The notes under the pieces: model-generated
Database searches by the model: none
The model's input: the letters and a program-made list of their open reading frames with translations, nothing else
What the model was told of the DNA's origin: nothing
Shown: positions 17,848-26,679 of the stretch, one piece after another
How the letters are laid out: the number at the start of each line of letters is the position of its first letter
How positions within the stretch are numbered: the first letter of the stretch is position 1
Program-made: the position numbers and the translations under genes
DNA from: an uncultured Bacteroidales bacterium
GTDB taxonomy: Bacteria; Bacteroidota; Bacteroidia; Bacteroidales; UBA932
NCBI GenBank assembly: GCA_900320545.1
Contig: ONSU01000034.1
Location: 1 to 42,292, forward strand
DNA: 42,292 nt
Direction: 5' to 3'

Positions 17848-18488
17848 AACTGGATGTTTTTGAGGGTATATTCGCGGCACCAGTCGGTAAGGGGGCATCC
17901 GGTGCACTTGGGGGCACGGGCGGTGCAGGTGTAGCGCCCGTGGAGAATGAGCCAGTGGTGGGAGATGGCCCGTTTTTCGACGGGAATGTGGCGTTCGAGG
18001 TCGCGCTCGACGGCTTCGGGCGTCTTGCCGTCGGAGAGGCCTAGGCGGCGGGAGACGCGCATCACATGCGTATCGACCGCGATGACGGGTTTGTCATACA
18101 CCACCGAAGCGATCACGTTTGCGGTCTTGCGCCCAACGCCGGGAAGCGACATCAGGGCGTCGATATCCGACGGCACTTCCCCGCCGAAATCGGAAAGAAG
18201 TTTCTGCGCCATCGCGATGAGGTGGCGGGTCTTGCTGTTGGGGTAACTGACGGAGCGGACATACGGATAGAGCTCGTCGAACGAAGCGGCCGCAAGGGTT
18301 TCCGGATCCGGATACGCCTCGAACAGTGGCGGCGTCACGATATTGACCCGCCGGTCGGTGCATTGCGCGCTGAGGATCACAGCCACAAGCAGCTGGAAAC
18401 TGTTCCCGTAGTGGAGTTCAGTCTCCGCCACGGGCACGTTCTCAGCGAACCAGCCGATAATTCTGTCATATCTTTCTTTCCGTGTCAT
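17844..18488 (-). CDS. nth: Endonuclease III
   Basis: DNA glycosylase and AP lyase that removes oxidised pyrimidines. The protein has 214 residues. The helix-hairpin-helix LPGVGRKTA carries the catalytic lysine K121, the aspartate is D139 (VDTHVMRV), and the 4Fe-4S cluster ligands C188, C195, C198 and C204 follow the C-x6-C-x2-C-x5-C spacing. Both ends overlap neighbouring genes by 4 bases. All key residues are present. Confidence 0.96.
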   Translation of the reverse strand: MTRKERYDRIIGWFAENVPVAETELHYGNSFQLLVAVILSAQCTDRRVNIVTPPLFEAYPDPETLAAASFDELYPYVRSVSYPNSKTRHLIAMAQKLLSDFGGEVPSDIDALMSLPGVGRKTANVIASVVYDKPVIAVDTHVMRVSRRLGLSDGKTPEAVERDLERHIPVEKRAISHHWLILHGRYTCTARAPKCTGCPLTDWCREYTLKNIQL

Positions 18489-20503
18489 TCCAGCAGATAT
18501 TTTTTCCAGAAGATCAGATCGGTGAGGACGGAATGGGAGCCCTGATAGCCGCGGTAGCCGTGCATTCCGTCGGGATAGACCATCAGGTCGAATTCCACGC
18601 CCGCTTCCTGCAGGGCGTCCACCAGCAGGAGGGTGTTCTGGAAGTGGACGTTGTCGTCGCCCGTGCCGTGGGTAAGTTTCAGCCGGGAACGGCCGCTCGC
18701 GCCGCGGGCATAATCGATCACGCGCGAAGCCCAGTATCCCTCCGGATTGTCTTCGGGCGTAGACATGAACCGCTCGGTGTAATGCGAATCGTAGAGCATC
18801 CAGTCATACACCCCGCCGCCGGCGATGCCGCAGCAGAACACCTGAGGGGCTTTCAGGAGCAGGGCCGCCGTCATCGTCCCGCCGAAGGAGAAGCCCTCCA
18901 CGCCGATTCGGTCCGCCTTTACGTACGGCAGACCCTGGAAATACTTACCCCATTCGACAAAATCCTTCAACTCGACGGTATTGAGGTGTTTATAGATCTG
19001 GTCAAGTCCCTCGCGTCCGTTGTGGCCCGAGGCTCGGTTGTCGATGCGCGCGGCGATGATGCCGTTTTCGTAGAACCAGTTGTCTTCAAAGCCGGGCGTA
19101 CGCCACGTATCGCTCACGACGGGCGTGTCCGGTCCGCCGTACAGATAGATGTGGACCGGATACCTCTTCTCGGGATCAAAACCTTTCGGGAAGGTGACGG
19201 TGCCGGGAATTTCAAGGCCGTCGACAGAAATGGAGACCAGCTTCGTGACGGGATAGTCGTCCGCCTTGTATCGAGGTCCCTTCATATCGCAGAGAAGGCG
19301 CGGGAACGGGGATTTTTTCTTTTTCGGAGCGGTCTCTCCCAGCACGATCGTGACGGGCTCGGACAGCGAGGACAGCGAAGCGATGTAGTATTTACCGTCG
19401 GGGGAAATCTCGCAGCGTCCGACATTCAGGGCGGGATCGGTCAGCACCGTCACGACGCCTTTCGGGCTGACCTTGCAGAGGGACTTCCGCACCTGGGAAT
19501 CGCGGTTCGCCAGGAAGAAGACATTCCCCGCGGCATCCGCCTTGAGGAGTTTGACATTCCAGTTGGTCCCGTCCGTAAGACGCTTCAGGGTACCGTCGTA
19601 ACCCAGGAAATAGATCTGCTGCCAGCCGCTCTCGAAATCACGTACGATATAAAGGCCTTTGTCGGTGAAGAGCGGGCCGTCAATCCAGTCGAGCCAGGTC
19701 GCAACCTGCTCCCGATATACGGAAGTCTTGCTTCCGGTAGATGCGTCTACGGCAAAGAGTTCCAGCGTATTCTGGATCCGCGGCTCGCGCGGGATAAAGA
19801 ACCGCTTCCCGTCCGGCGCCCAGAAGGGTTTCCCGAAATACTGATCCTGCGACGGATCGAAATCCGCCCACACGACCTTCGGCGCCCTTCCAGTGAAAAG
19901 TCCGTCCAGCGCGACAAATCCGATCTGTACCTTCGGGTTGGGATCGCCCGCCTTGGGATAATGCGTCACGCGCAAGGTTCCGCCCTTCTCCCCTTTCGGA
20001 GAATAGATGGGGAATTCGGGGACATCGGTTTCGTCGAATCGGTAGAATGCCAGCGTCCGCGAATCCGGCGCCCACCAGAAGGCCCGGTAATTGGATTTCC
20101 GGCCGAAGATCTCCTCGTAATAGACCCATGCCGCATAGCCGTTGTACACGACGTCGCTGCCGTCCGAGGTCAGTTGAACGACCTTTCCGGAAGCCTCCTC
20201 CCGGACGAACAGGTTCCCGGCGCGGGTATAGGCCGTCAGCGAGCGGTCCGGCGAGAGCGTCGGATTCTCCAGTCCGGGTTCGGATCCGGCCTTGGGCGTC
20301 CGGAGTCCGGCGGGAATGCCGAAACGCTTATTTCCTTCCAGATCGCAGATAAAAGCCCCCGCGTCGCCATACGTCCCGTCAAAGGTGAACGCCGCCTCCG
20401 TCGGCGAAATCCATTTCCACTCCGACGGCACCCGGTTCAGCCCTTCCTGCGCCGCCGCCATTACCGGCAGCAGCAACGACAATATGAATAATTTAACCCT
20501 CAT
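18485..20503 (-). CDS. Dipeptidyl peptidase IV family serine peptidase (S9)
   Basis: Predicted exported peptidase removing N-terminal X-Pro or related dipeptides. It has 672 residues with a signal peptide (1-19, ending MAAAQ). An N-terminal beta-propeller region contains WVYYEEIFGR, the DPP-IV glutamate motif that holds the substrate N-terminus. The alpha/beta-hydrolase domain has the triad S539 (GFSFGG), D616 (GTGDDNVHFQ) and H648 (DGMHGY). ATG at 20503 was chosen because it begins the signal peptide; a further in-frame extension lies inside the helicase gene. It follows the helicase by 2 bases and overlaps nth by 4. Confidence 0.93.
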   Translation of the reverse strand: MRVKLFILSLLLPVMAAAQEGLNRVPSEWKWISPTEAAFTFDGTYGDAGAFICDLEGNKRFGIPAGLRTPKAGSEPGLENPTLSPDRSLTAYTRAGNLFVREEASGKVVQLTSDGSDVVYNGYAAWVYYEEIFGRKSNYRAFWWAPDSRTLAFYRFDETDVPEFPIYSPKGEKGGTLRVTHYPKAGDPNPKVQIGFVALDGLFTGRAPKVVWADFDPSQDQYFGKPFWAPDGKRFFIPREPRIQNTLELFAVDASTGSKTSVYREQVATWLDWIDGPLFTDKGLYIVRDFESGWQQIYFLGYDGTLKRLTDGTNWNVKLLKADAAGNVFFLANRDSQVRKSLCKVSPKGVVTVLTDPALNVGRCEISPDGKYYIASLSSLSEPVTIVLGETAPKKKKSPFPRLLCDMKGPRYKADDYPVTKLVSISVDGLEIPGTVTFPKGFDPEKRYPVHIYLYGGPDTPVVSDTWRTPGFEDNWFYENGIIAARIDNRASGHNGREGLDQIYKHLNTVELKDFVEWGKYFQGLPYVKADRIGVEGFSFGGTMTAALLLKAPQVFCCGIAGGGVYDWMLYDSHYTERFMSTPEDNPEGYWASRVIDYARGASGRSRLKLTHGTGDDNVHFQNTLLLVDALQEAGVEFDLMVYPDGMHGYRGYQGSHSVLTDLIFWKKYLLE

Positions 20504-20505
20504 AA

Positions 20506-22053
20506 TTATTTTCGTTGCCTGGTTAACTCCAAGAGCAGGGTTTGAGAAACTTCCGGAGCTTCGCTCCTCCATCCCTCCCACAAGTCTGTGACTTGCGGGC
20601 CCCTCCCGTTCACGAGGCCACGGGCGGCCACGGTTTTATTAATTAAATATACCTTTTTCACGCCGCGGGTAAGGGCGGTGTAGAGCCATTTGAGATCGTC
20701 GGTTGTAAGGACGTCCTGCCAGAAGGGATTGTCGATGAATACGCAGTCCCACTGGCCGCCCTGGGATTTGTGGCAGGTAACCGCTTCCGCATACTTGAGC
20801 TGGAGGGCGTTGTAGTACGGATCCTCCCGGACCGCGTCATAACGCTTCTTCTTGGAAGCGATGTGCGCATAATCCGCTGACACCCCCTGATACAGGGCGT
20901 TCGACTGCTCGTATGTGATGGTGGCGCTTTCCGACTCCAGCGTATCCAGCAGCACCTTGGCGTCCACTTCCGCGTCGTCATAATCCGGGAACGACAGTAC
21001 CGCGTCGGCGAAATGCAGGCCGTAGCGATCCTCGAAATGCGAGATCTTCACCAGCGAGGCCATATCCCCGTTGGCGATGTAATCCAGCTCCGGCAGATTC
21101 TCCACGAACTGATAGCAGTTCTTGACGATCATCAGGCGGTCGCCCCGCACCAGCCGTTCCTCCTTGAAGAGCACCTGGGCGCGGATTCCGGCGTTGTAGC
21201 GGTTGGCCCGCTTGTTGGACCGGCAGAGCACGATCGTCCGGTCCTCGCCGTATTTTCCGTAGGCGTCCGAGAGTGTTTCCAGCAGTTCTCCCCCGCTGAT
21301 CCGCGCGATGTCGTCGAACGGCTCCACCTCCAGCCGGAGTTCGTCCAGCGGGATATCAACCTCGGCGAAACCGCCCTCCAGAAGTCCTCTGATGCGGGTG
21401 GCATTGTACAGAATCCCGGAGGCCTTTTCCTGGCGGACAACCTCCGTCAGCGTCCCGAACCGCACGCCGCCGAAGCCCTCCATATATTCTTCCGAAAGGG
21501 CCGGCGAGGCATCCAGGCCGACGGGGGGAAGCTGCGCGCTGTCCCCTACCAGCAGCAGGCGGCAGTCCGCCCCGCGGCGGACAAATTCCACCAGGTCGCC
21601 GAGCAGGTTGCCGCTGCCGAAGGACGCCGTCGAGGCGCCGTTCCCGGACTCGATGCCCATCAGGGACGCCTCGTCCACGATGAAGAGCGTCGTCTTCGCC
21701 TTGTTGGGAGCCAGGGAGAACTGCCCAAAGCCATCGTCGCCGTGCGATTTCTGCCGATAAATATGCTTGTGGATGGTGTAGGCCTGCTTCCCGGCGTAGG
21801 ACGCCAGCACCTTGGCGGAGCGCCCGGTCGGCGCCAGGAGCACCGTGGCGATATTCAGCGAACGCATCGTATCCACCACGGCGGCGACCGCCGTCGTCTT
21901 GCCGGTGCCCGCATAGCCGTTCAGCACGAAGATATCGCCGTCGTCCGAAGTCAGAAACGCAGCGAAATCCGTAAAGAAACGGTCCTGGGACGGCGTTGCG
22001 TCGTATCCCAGGTTCGAAAGGAACTGCCTGTATAGGACGGTGTCGCGGCTCAT
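20506..22053 (-). CDS. RecD-like superfamily 1 DNA helicase
   Basis: Helicase of 515 residues. Walker A GYAGTGKT is at 46-53, Walker B DEAS at 127-130, motif III is GDSAQLPPV, and the C-terminal motifs CHKSQGGQWD and YTALTRG are those of the UvrD-like C-terminal domain. It resembles the short RecD/AAA ATPases common in Bacteroidota rather than full RecD2, lacking a long N-terminal region. The role in DNA repair is inferred; nth in the same operon fits. Its start overlaps the trkH stop (ATGA). Confidence 0.88.
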   Translation of the reverse strand: MSRDTVLYRQFLSNLGYDATPSQDRFFTDFAAFLTSDDGDIFVLNGYAGTGKTTAVAAVVDTMRSLNIATVLLAPTGRSAKVLASYAGKQAYTIHKHIYRQKSHGDDGFGQFSLAPNKAKTTLFIVDEASLMGIESGNGASTASFGSGNLLGDLVEFVRRGADCRLLLVGDSAQLPPVGLDASPALSEEYMEGFGGVRFGTLTEVVRQEKASGILYNATRIRGLLEGGFAEVDIPLDELRLEVEPFDDIARISGGELLETLSDAYGKYGEDRTIVLCRSNKRANRYNAGIRAQVLFKEERLVRGDRLMIVKNCYQFVENLPELDYIANGDMASLVKISHFEDRYGLHFADAVLSFPDYDDAEVDAKVLLDTLESESATITYEQSNALYQGVSADYAHIASKKKRYDAVREDPYYNALQLKYAEAVTCHKSQGGQWDCVFIDNPFWQDVLTTDDLKWLYTALTRGVKKVYLINKTVAARGLVNGRGPQVTDLWEGWRSEAPEVSQTLLLELTRQRK

Positions 22054-23431
22054 ACCCTGCCTTTCCTGCGGAAAATCATCGAAACAACCGCGAGGACCGG
22101 ATAGATCTCCACGCGGCCGAGGAACATGTCCAGCGAGAAAATAAGTTTCATCGCCGTGGGCTGGGAGTTGTAATTGCCCAGCGACCCGATCCGCTCCCCG
22201 ATCGACGGTCCCACGTTGCAGAGACTGGAAATCGTCCCGCAGACGGCGTCAAGATCCTTCGCGCCGGCGATGTAGGACAGGACGATCGAGACCAGGGCGA
22301 ACAGAATGAAGATCGACAGATAGAGGATATGCGGATACACATCCTCGTCCCGGAGCAGGCGCTTCCCCATCTTGATGCCGCCGATGGAGGAAGGATGGAT
22401 GCTGGCGCGGATCTGCCGTCCGATCGCCTTGACGAGTACGAGGACGCGATCGGCCTTGACGCCGCCGGTCGTGGAGCCCGCGCAGCCGCAGATGAATCCG
22501 ACCAGCAGCAGGAGGAATCCCGAGAACATCGGCCAGGTCGAATTGTCGGAAATGGCGAATCCGGTCGTCGAAGCATAGCTGACCGTCATGAACGAACCCT
22601 CCAGAATGGCCTTGCCCCAGGTCATGTCCGGCACCTGCAGGCGGAGGTCCAGCGTGATCATCACGATGACGACCACCAGGTAGGAGAGGTAGATATTATC
22701 ATAAAGACCATCGTGACGATATCGACGGCGATGGAATGGAAGGCCCCGATGGAGGCCGTCCTCGTGGAGAATCCGCCCGTGGCGCTGACGCTGAACGCGT
22801 GGCAGACGGCGTCGAATACGGACATCCCGCAGAGCAGATAGGCCACGAACGCGGCCGCGACGATGGTAAGATATACGTAGGCGAAAATGGAAACGGTCCT
22901 GTTGGCCCGGGTGCTGTAAGCGTCTTTCGACAGCGAGGAGAGTTCCATATTGGTCAGGCGGAGCCGGACCGGCGAGGAATTCGGGATGATCAGCAGAAGG
23001 AAGACGACGACGCCCAAGCCGCCGATGAAATGGGTCGAGGCCCGCCAGAAGAGCAGGCTCTTCGGCAGTTCTTCCACATTCTCCAGGATGGAGGCGCCCG
23101 TCGCCGTGAAGCCCGATACGCTCTCGAACCAGGCGTTGTCGAGCGTGAACGGACCGCCCCAGAGGGCGTACGGCAGCATGCCGAAGACAAAGGAAAGGAT
23201 CCACGACAGGACGATGATCATATACCCGTCCGTAAGGGTGATATTCTCGGTGCGCCGGACAAAGATGAACGGAAAGATACCGACGATGAACGTCAGGGAG
23301 AAACTGATCAGCAGGGCCGCCAGCGCGCTGTCGTTTCCGTTTGCGAGCGACACGATGACCGACAGCAGCATGAACAGCGCGCTCACCAGGAGGGCGAGGC
23401 CGATGTTTCTCGATATGACCTTCAGATTCAT
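22050..23431 (-). pseudogene. trkH: TrkH-type potassium uptake channel subunit, frameshifted with an internal gap
   Basis: Inner-membrane K+ channel subunit split between two frames. The first frame (ATG at 23431) gives about 246 TrkH-like residues, including selectivity loops GFTATGAS and SVSATGGFS, then runs to an early stop near 22661. The rest continues in another frame from about 22697, with the third and fourth loops (ASTTGFA and LCNVGPS) and a normal C-terminus at 22050. Joining the parts gives about 460 residues, roughly 25 short of the usual length. The missing stretch is the end of the second repeat's last helix and the linker to the third repeat. Both a frame change and a deletion are therefore needed to explain it. 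Either a real lesion or an assembly error is possible. No trkA is visible. Confidence 0.85.
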
Positions 23432-24258
23432 CCTTCCTCAGATTCTTTGTATTCCCGGACCTTGCGGCGGAGCTGCCGGTTCTCCTCGATGAGTTCCGAA
23501 ACGTGGGTGTTCAGCGAGGAGAGCTGGTCGTCGCCCTCGAAGGTGTAGGTGTACTTGCGGTTATAGTCGCGGTAATTGTCGAGGCCGTCCAGCATCTTGT
23601 AGACGGGATTGACATAGTATGCGATGATGAAGAACATCAGCAGGAGCACCAGGACGATGCCCACGCCCACCGCCACGGCCCCCGGGATGATGCTGCGGTA
23701 GAAGCCGCGCTCGAAGGTCTCGGAGTGGGCCTGGAGGTCGGCGTAGATGCCGGTGTTGAGGTTGTCGATATCGGAACGGAGATGATTGAAGGCGGGCTGG
23801 AGGCGGCCGAAATACCACGAACGCGAGTCGATGAAGGTCGACTGGATGACGCTCTCAAGCTCGAGCGAGGTGAGCATGTAGGCCTGGTAGGAATAGAGGA
23901 CCGAGTCGGCCAGGGGAAGGAGTTTGGATCCGGCGATGGAGGCCTTGAGCGAATCGCAGGAGGCGACGAAACGCCGCTGGTCGAAGTCCGGCAGGCGCGT
24001 CACGGACGAGTCGCCGATGGCCGTCAGGACCTGGAGGTTATAGCCGTCCAGCAGGGTGGAAATCTTCTGCGAGACGTTGATGCTGTAGATATCGTCGGCG
24101 ATGAGTTCGGACACGTAGCTGCTCATCCGGCTGTATTCCATAATGGAGATGATGCTCGAGATGAGCAGGACCACCGCGATGGAACTGAAACTCAGCAGCA
24201 GTTTGGTCCGGAGCGAAAGGTGCACCTCGCGGATGCGGTTTCTCAATTTCCTGAACAT
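23428..24258 (-). CDS. Two-helix membrane protein with HAMP-like linker and coiled coil, no output domain
   Basis: A 276-residue protein with a sensor-receptor layout. There is a transmembrane helix at about 18-40, an extracytoplasmic helical domain (about 45-185), a second transmembrane helix at about 192-215, a HAMP-like segment with the usual proline (NPVYKML, about 217), and a Glu/Arg-rich coiled coil at about 245-272. It ends where a histidine kinase or chemoreceptor output domain would normally follow. The stop overlaps the trkH start (ATGA), so a link to K+ uptake is possible. The function is unknown. Confidence 0.75.
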   Translation of the reverse strand: MFRKLRNRIREVHLSLRTKLLLSFSSIAVVLLISSIISIMEYSRMSSYVSELIADDIYSINVSQKISTLLDGYNLQVLTAIGDSSVTRLPDFDQRRFVASCDSLKASIAGSKLLPLADSVLYSYQAYMLTSLELESVIQSTFIDSRSWYFGRLQPAFNHLRSDIDNLNTGIYADLQAHSETFERGFYRSIIPGAVAVGVGIVLVLLLMFFIIAYYVNPVYKMLDGLDNYRDYNRKYTYTFEGDDQLSSLNTHVSELIEENRQLRRKVREYKESEEG

Positions 24259-24279
24259 AACGTATGACCTTCAATCTTA

Positions 24280-24287
24280 CAAAAATA
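24280..24287 (-). promoter_or_regulatory. Candidate -7 box for the operon starting at 24258
   Basis: The minus strand has TATTTTTG, matching TAnnTTTG, 21 bases before the ATG at 24258. No clear -33 TTG is seen at the usual spacing. The box would drive the six-gene run ending with the ftsE-like gene. Confidence 0.4.
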
Positions 24288-24336
24288 CGCATAATATTCC
24301 AAAATCACGCTATATTTTAGAAATTTTAAAAAACTC

Positions 24337-24367
24337 TTGTTTTGTCAAAAAATTATTTATAAATTTG
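24337..24367 (+). promoter_or_regulatory. Promoter in front of the ROK-family regulator
   Basis: TAAATTTG (24360-24367) is a full match to the -7 consensus, with TTG (24337-24339) 20 bases upstream. The start codon at 24392 lies 24 bases beyond the box. The surrounding DNA is very AT-rich compared with the rest of the window. The region is shared with the divergent membrane-protein operon, so the regulator may control both. Confidence 0.6.
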
Positions 24368-24391
24368 TCCGTATTCTTAAAAAACACCGCA

Positions 24392-25594
24392 ATGCGACAG
24401 ACATTCCTTGGCCAGAAAGACAACAAGAACACCCTGTTGAAGAAAATGATCCTCCGCCTCTGCATCCGGGACGGGGAATACAGCATCGCCGACCTGAGCA
24501 CCAAACTCAACACCAGCGTTCCCACGGTCACGAAACTCCTCGGCGAACTCATCGACGAGGGATTCATCGTCGACCTCGGCAAACAGGGCACTACCGGCGG
24601 CCGCCGTCCCAGCATCTACGGGCTCAACCCCGACGCGGGCTATTTCGCCGGCATCGACATCGGACACCACCATATCCACCTCTCCGTCACCGACTTCAAG
24701 GGCAATATCATCCGCTACAAGGATGACATCCCTTTCACGATGGAGCCCAAGGAAGAATGCATCCACGCCATCTGCCGTTCCCTCAAGATGTTCTTCATCG
24801 AAGAGAGCATCGACTGGAGCCGGGTGCTCGGCTGCGGCATCAGTCTCACCGGCCGCGTCAACCCCACCACCGGCTACAGCTACACCTATTCCACCGACGA
24901 GGACAATTCGCTGGACAAGATTTTCCAGGAAGACCTCGGCGTTCCGGTCAACATCGAGAACGACTCCCGTGCGATGACCTACGGGGAATACGTCTCCAGT
25001 TCGACGCACAAAGAGCGCAACATCCTGTTTATCAATGTCAACTGGGGTCTTGGAATGGGTATGGTCCTGGACGGAAAACTCTACTACGGCAAGTCCGGCT
25101 TCTCCGGTGAGATCGGGCACTTCCCGCTCCTCCAGAACGACATCATCTGCCGCTGCGGCAAAGTGGGCTGCCTCGAGACCGGCGCCTCCGGATCGGCCCT
25201 CCACCGGATGATCCTGAAACAGCTGGCCGCCGGCCGCGCCTCGTCCCTGACGAAGCAGTACAAGCAGACGGGTGACATCTCGCTCGACGATATCTTCGCC
25301 GCCATCAAGGAAGAGGATGTGCTCGCCATCGAGGTCGTGGAGGAGATCGGCGCCACGCTCGGCCGCGGCATCGCCGGCCTCATCAACGTCTTCAATCCCG
25401 AACTCGTCATCATCGGCGGCAAGCTCGCAATGGCGGGAGACTACCTGATGCTCCCGCTGCGCAGCAACGTCAAGAAACTGGCGCAGAACATCGTCAACCG
25501 CGACACGACCATCAAGTTCTCCAAACTCGGCCGTCAGGCCGCCTGCGTCGGCGACTGTATGCTTTCCAGGAGCAAGCTCCTCGGCGTCCTCTAA
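24392..25594 (+). CDS. ROK-family transcriptional regulator (NagC/Mlc type)
   Basis: A 400-residue protein. The N-terminal winged helix (about 12-75) contains the helix-turn-helix STKLNTSVPTVTKLLGEL and the wing GTTGGRRPS. The ROK fold follows with an ATPase-type phosphate loop (GIDIGHHH at 87-94), the ROK signature GISLTGRV (149-156), and the zinc site H243 with C253, C255 and C260 (CxCGxxGC). This is a sugar-responsive repressor by family; the ligand is unknown. ATG at 24392 was chosen because it follows a good promoter and starts the winged helix. The stop overlaps the convergent lipoprotein gene by 3 bases. Confidence 0.9.
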   Translation: MRQTFLGQKDNKNTLLKKMILRLCIRDGEYSIADLSTKLNTSVPTVTKLLGELIDEGFIVDLGKQGTTGGRRPSIYGLNPDAGYFAGIDIGHHHIHLSVTDFKGNIIRYKDDIPFTMEPKEECIHAICRSLKMFFIEESIDWSRVLGCGISLTGRVNPTTGYSYTYSTDEDNSLDKIFQEDLGVPVNIENDSRAMTYGEYVSSSTHKERNILFINVNWGLGMGMVLDGKLYYGKSGFSGEIGHFPLLQNDIICRCGKVGCLETGASGSALHRMILKQLAAGRASSLTKQYKQTGDISLDDIFAAIKEEDVLAIEVVEEIGATLGRGIAGLINVFNPELVIIGGKLAMAGDYLMLPLRSNVKKLAQNIVNRDTTIKFSKLGRQAACVGDCMLSRSKLLGVL

Positions 25595-26679
25595 TTCCTG
25601 CGGGCCACCATCACGGGCGGAACCCCGTTGTACCCGAACCGGAAATCGACCGGTCCGGCGCAGGACTTCTTATAGGCCTCGGCCAGATCGGCCTGATAGA
25701 CTTCGCTGCCGAACACGGCCAGCGGATGACGGTATTCGCCGTATAACTTCACCGAAAAGCCCTTCTCCTGCAACACCTTGAGCCGCGCGCCGGTATCGTC
25801 CTGCACGATGGCGAAACTGTGGTCCAGGACATAGTCGCGCACCTCGCTGAACTTCCTCTCATGCATACAGTAGGAGCAGGATTTGAACATCCCGACGGTC
25901 GTGGCGGGATCCAGGGAAGAAAGCATCTTGCGGAACGCCTCCGGCATCTTGCCGTTGAGAAGATTGACGTTGTAGTAGCGGAGTTCTTTCGCGTGGTTCT
26001 CCCCCCGCTGGAAATAGCGGATCTTCACGAGCGACGGCTCGCCGAACTCGATGGAGAGAATCTCGCAGTCCAGCCGGGCGAGGAAAAACTCAAAGACGGG
26101 CGTCACGCCGCCGAGTCCCGCCGTGCCGAGGTCGTCCTTCATGCTCTTGGTGATGAAATAGCTCGAATGCATCAGCGTCGAGAGGGCCGGGGTGGCGTTG
26201 AAGTAGGTCTTCTTGCCCAGATCCTTCGCCTGAAGGACCTTTCCGAGCGGCTCCAGGGCCGCCATGATGATGGTGTCCGCCTCGGGGAAAAGCACCGCCG
26301 GATAGACGAAATCGGGACCGCTGAATGTGTAGAGCACCGTCTTTGCCTTCGCGCGTATATCGGCGAGAGAGTCGCGGGAGAATGCGGCGACCTTGTCAAG
26401 ACCTTCCCGGCAGGGTTTCCAGCGCTTGCCGATCACCTCGCTGTGACTCTTCCAGACGGCCGATTTCGTCTCGGCGAAAAGGGCCGAGGTGCTGTCAACC
26501 GGCAGGCCCGAGAAGAGCGCCGCCACGTCATTGAGACTGTCCGGGCCGTGCAGCGGTTCTTCCGGCACAAGGGTCTCTTCGGACACGGGCTCGGGTTCCG
26601 GGGCGGGATTTTTCGAAGGGCGTCCACCGCAGGACAGCATCAGCGCCGCAAGGGCGGCGGCGAATAAGATCTTGTTCAT
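25591..26679 (-). CDS. Lipoprotein of unknown function
   Basis: A 362-residue protein with a lipoprotein signal peptide and lipobox LMLSC, lipidated at C17, then a Pro/Glu-rich tether (about 20-45) and a mixed domain. A CxxC pair lies in FKSCSYCMHE. I do not recognise the fold or family. ATG at 26679 was chosen because it begins the signal peptide and overlaps the permease stop (ATGA). It is the last gene of a five-gene run. The stop TAG at 25593-25591 overlaps the ROK gene. Confidence 0.75.
   Translation of the reverse strand: MNKILFAAALAALMLSCGGRPSKNPAPEPEPVSEETLVPEEPLHGPDSLNDVAALFSGLPVDSTSALFAETKSAVWKSHSEVIGKRWKPCREGLDKVAAFSRDSLADIRAKAKTVLYTFSGPDFVYPAVLFPEADTIIMAALEPLGKVLQAKDLGKKTYFNATPALSTLMHSSYFITKSMKDDLGTAGLGGVTPVFEFFLARLDCEILSIEFGEPSLVKIRYFQRGENHAKELRYYNVNLLNGKMPEAFRKMLSSLDPATTVGMFKSCSYCMHERKFSEVRDYVLDHSFAIVQDDTGARLKVLQEKGFSVKLYGEYRHPLAVFGSEVYQADLAEAYKKSCAGPVDFRFGYNGVPPVMVARRN

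Noticed and set aside
22661-22720. Programmed frameshift in trkH
   Set aside because: There is no clear slippery site, and about 25 conserved residues are missing at the junction, which a ribosomal frameshift would not restore.
24143-24391. Upstream in-frame extension of the ROK regulator
   Set aside because: It runs antisense into the neighbouring gene and across a good promoter; the protein family begins at the later ATG.
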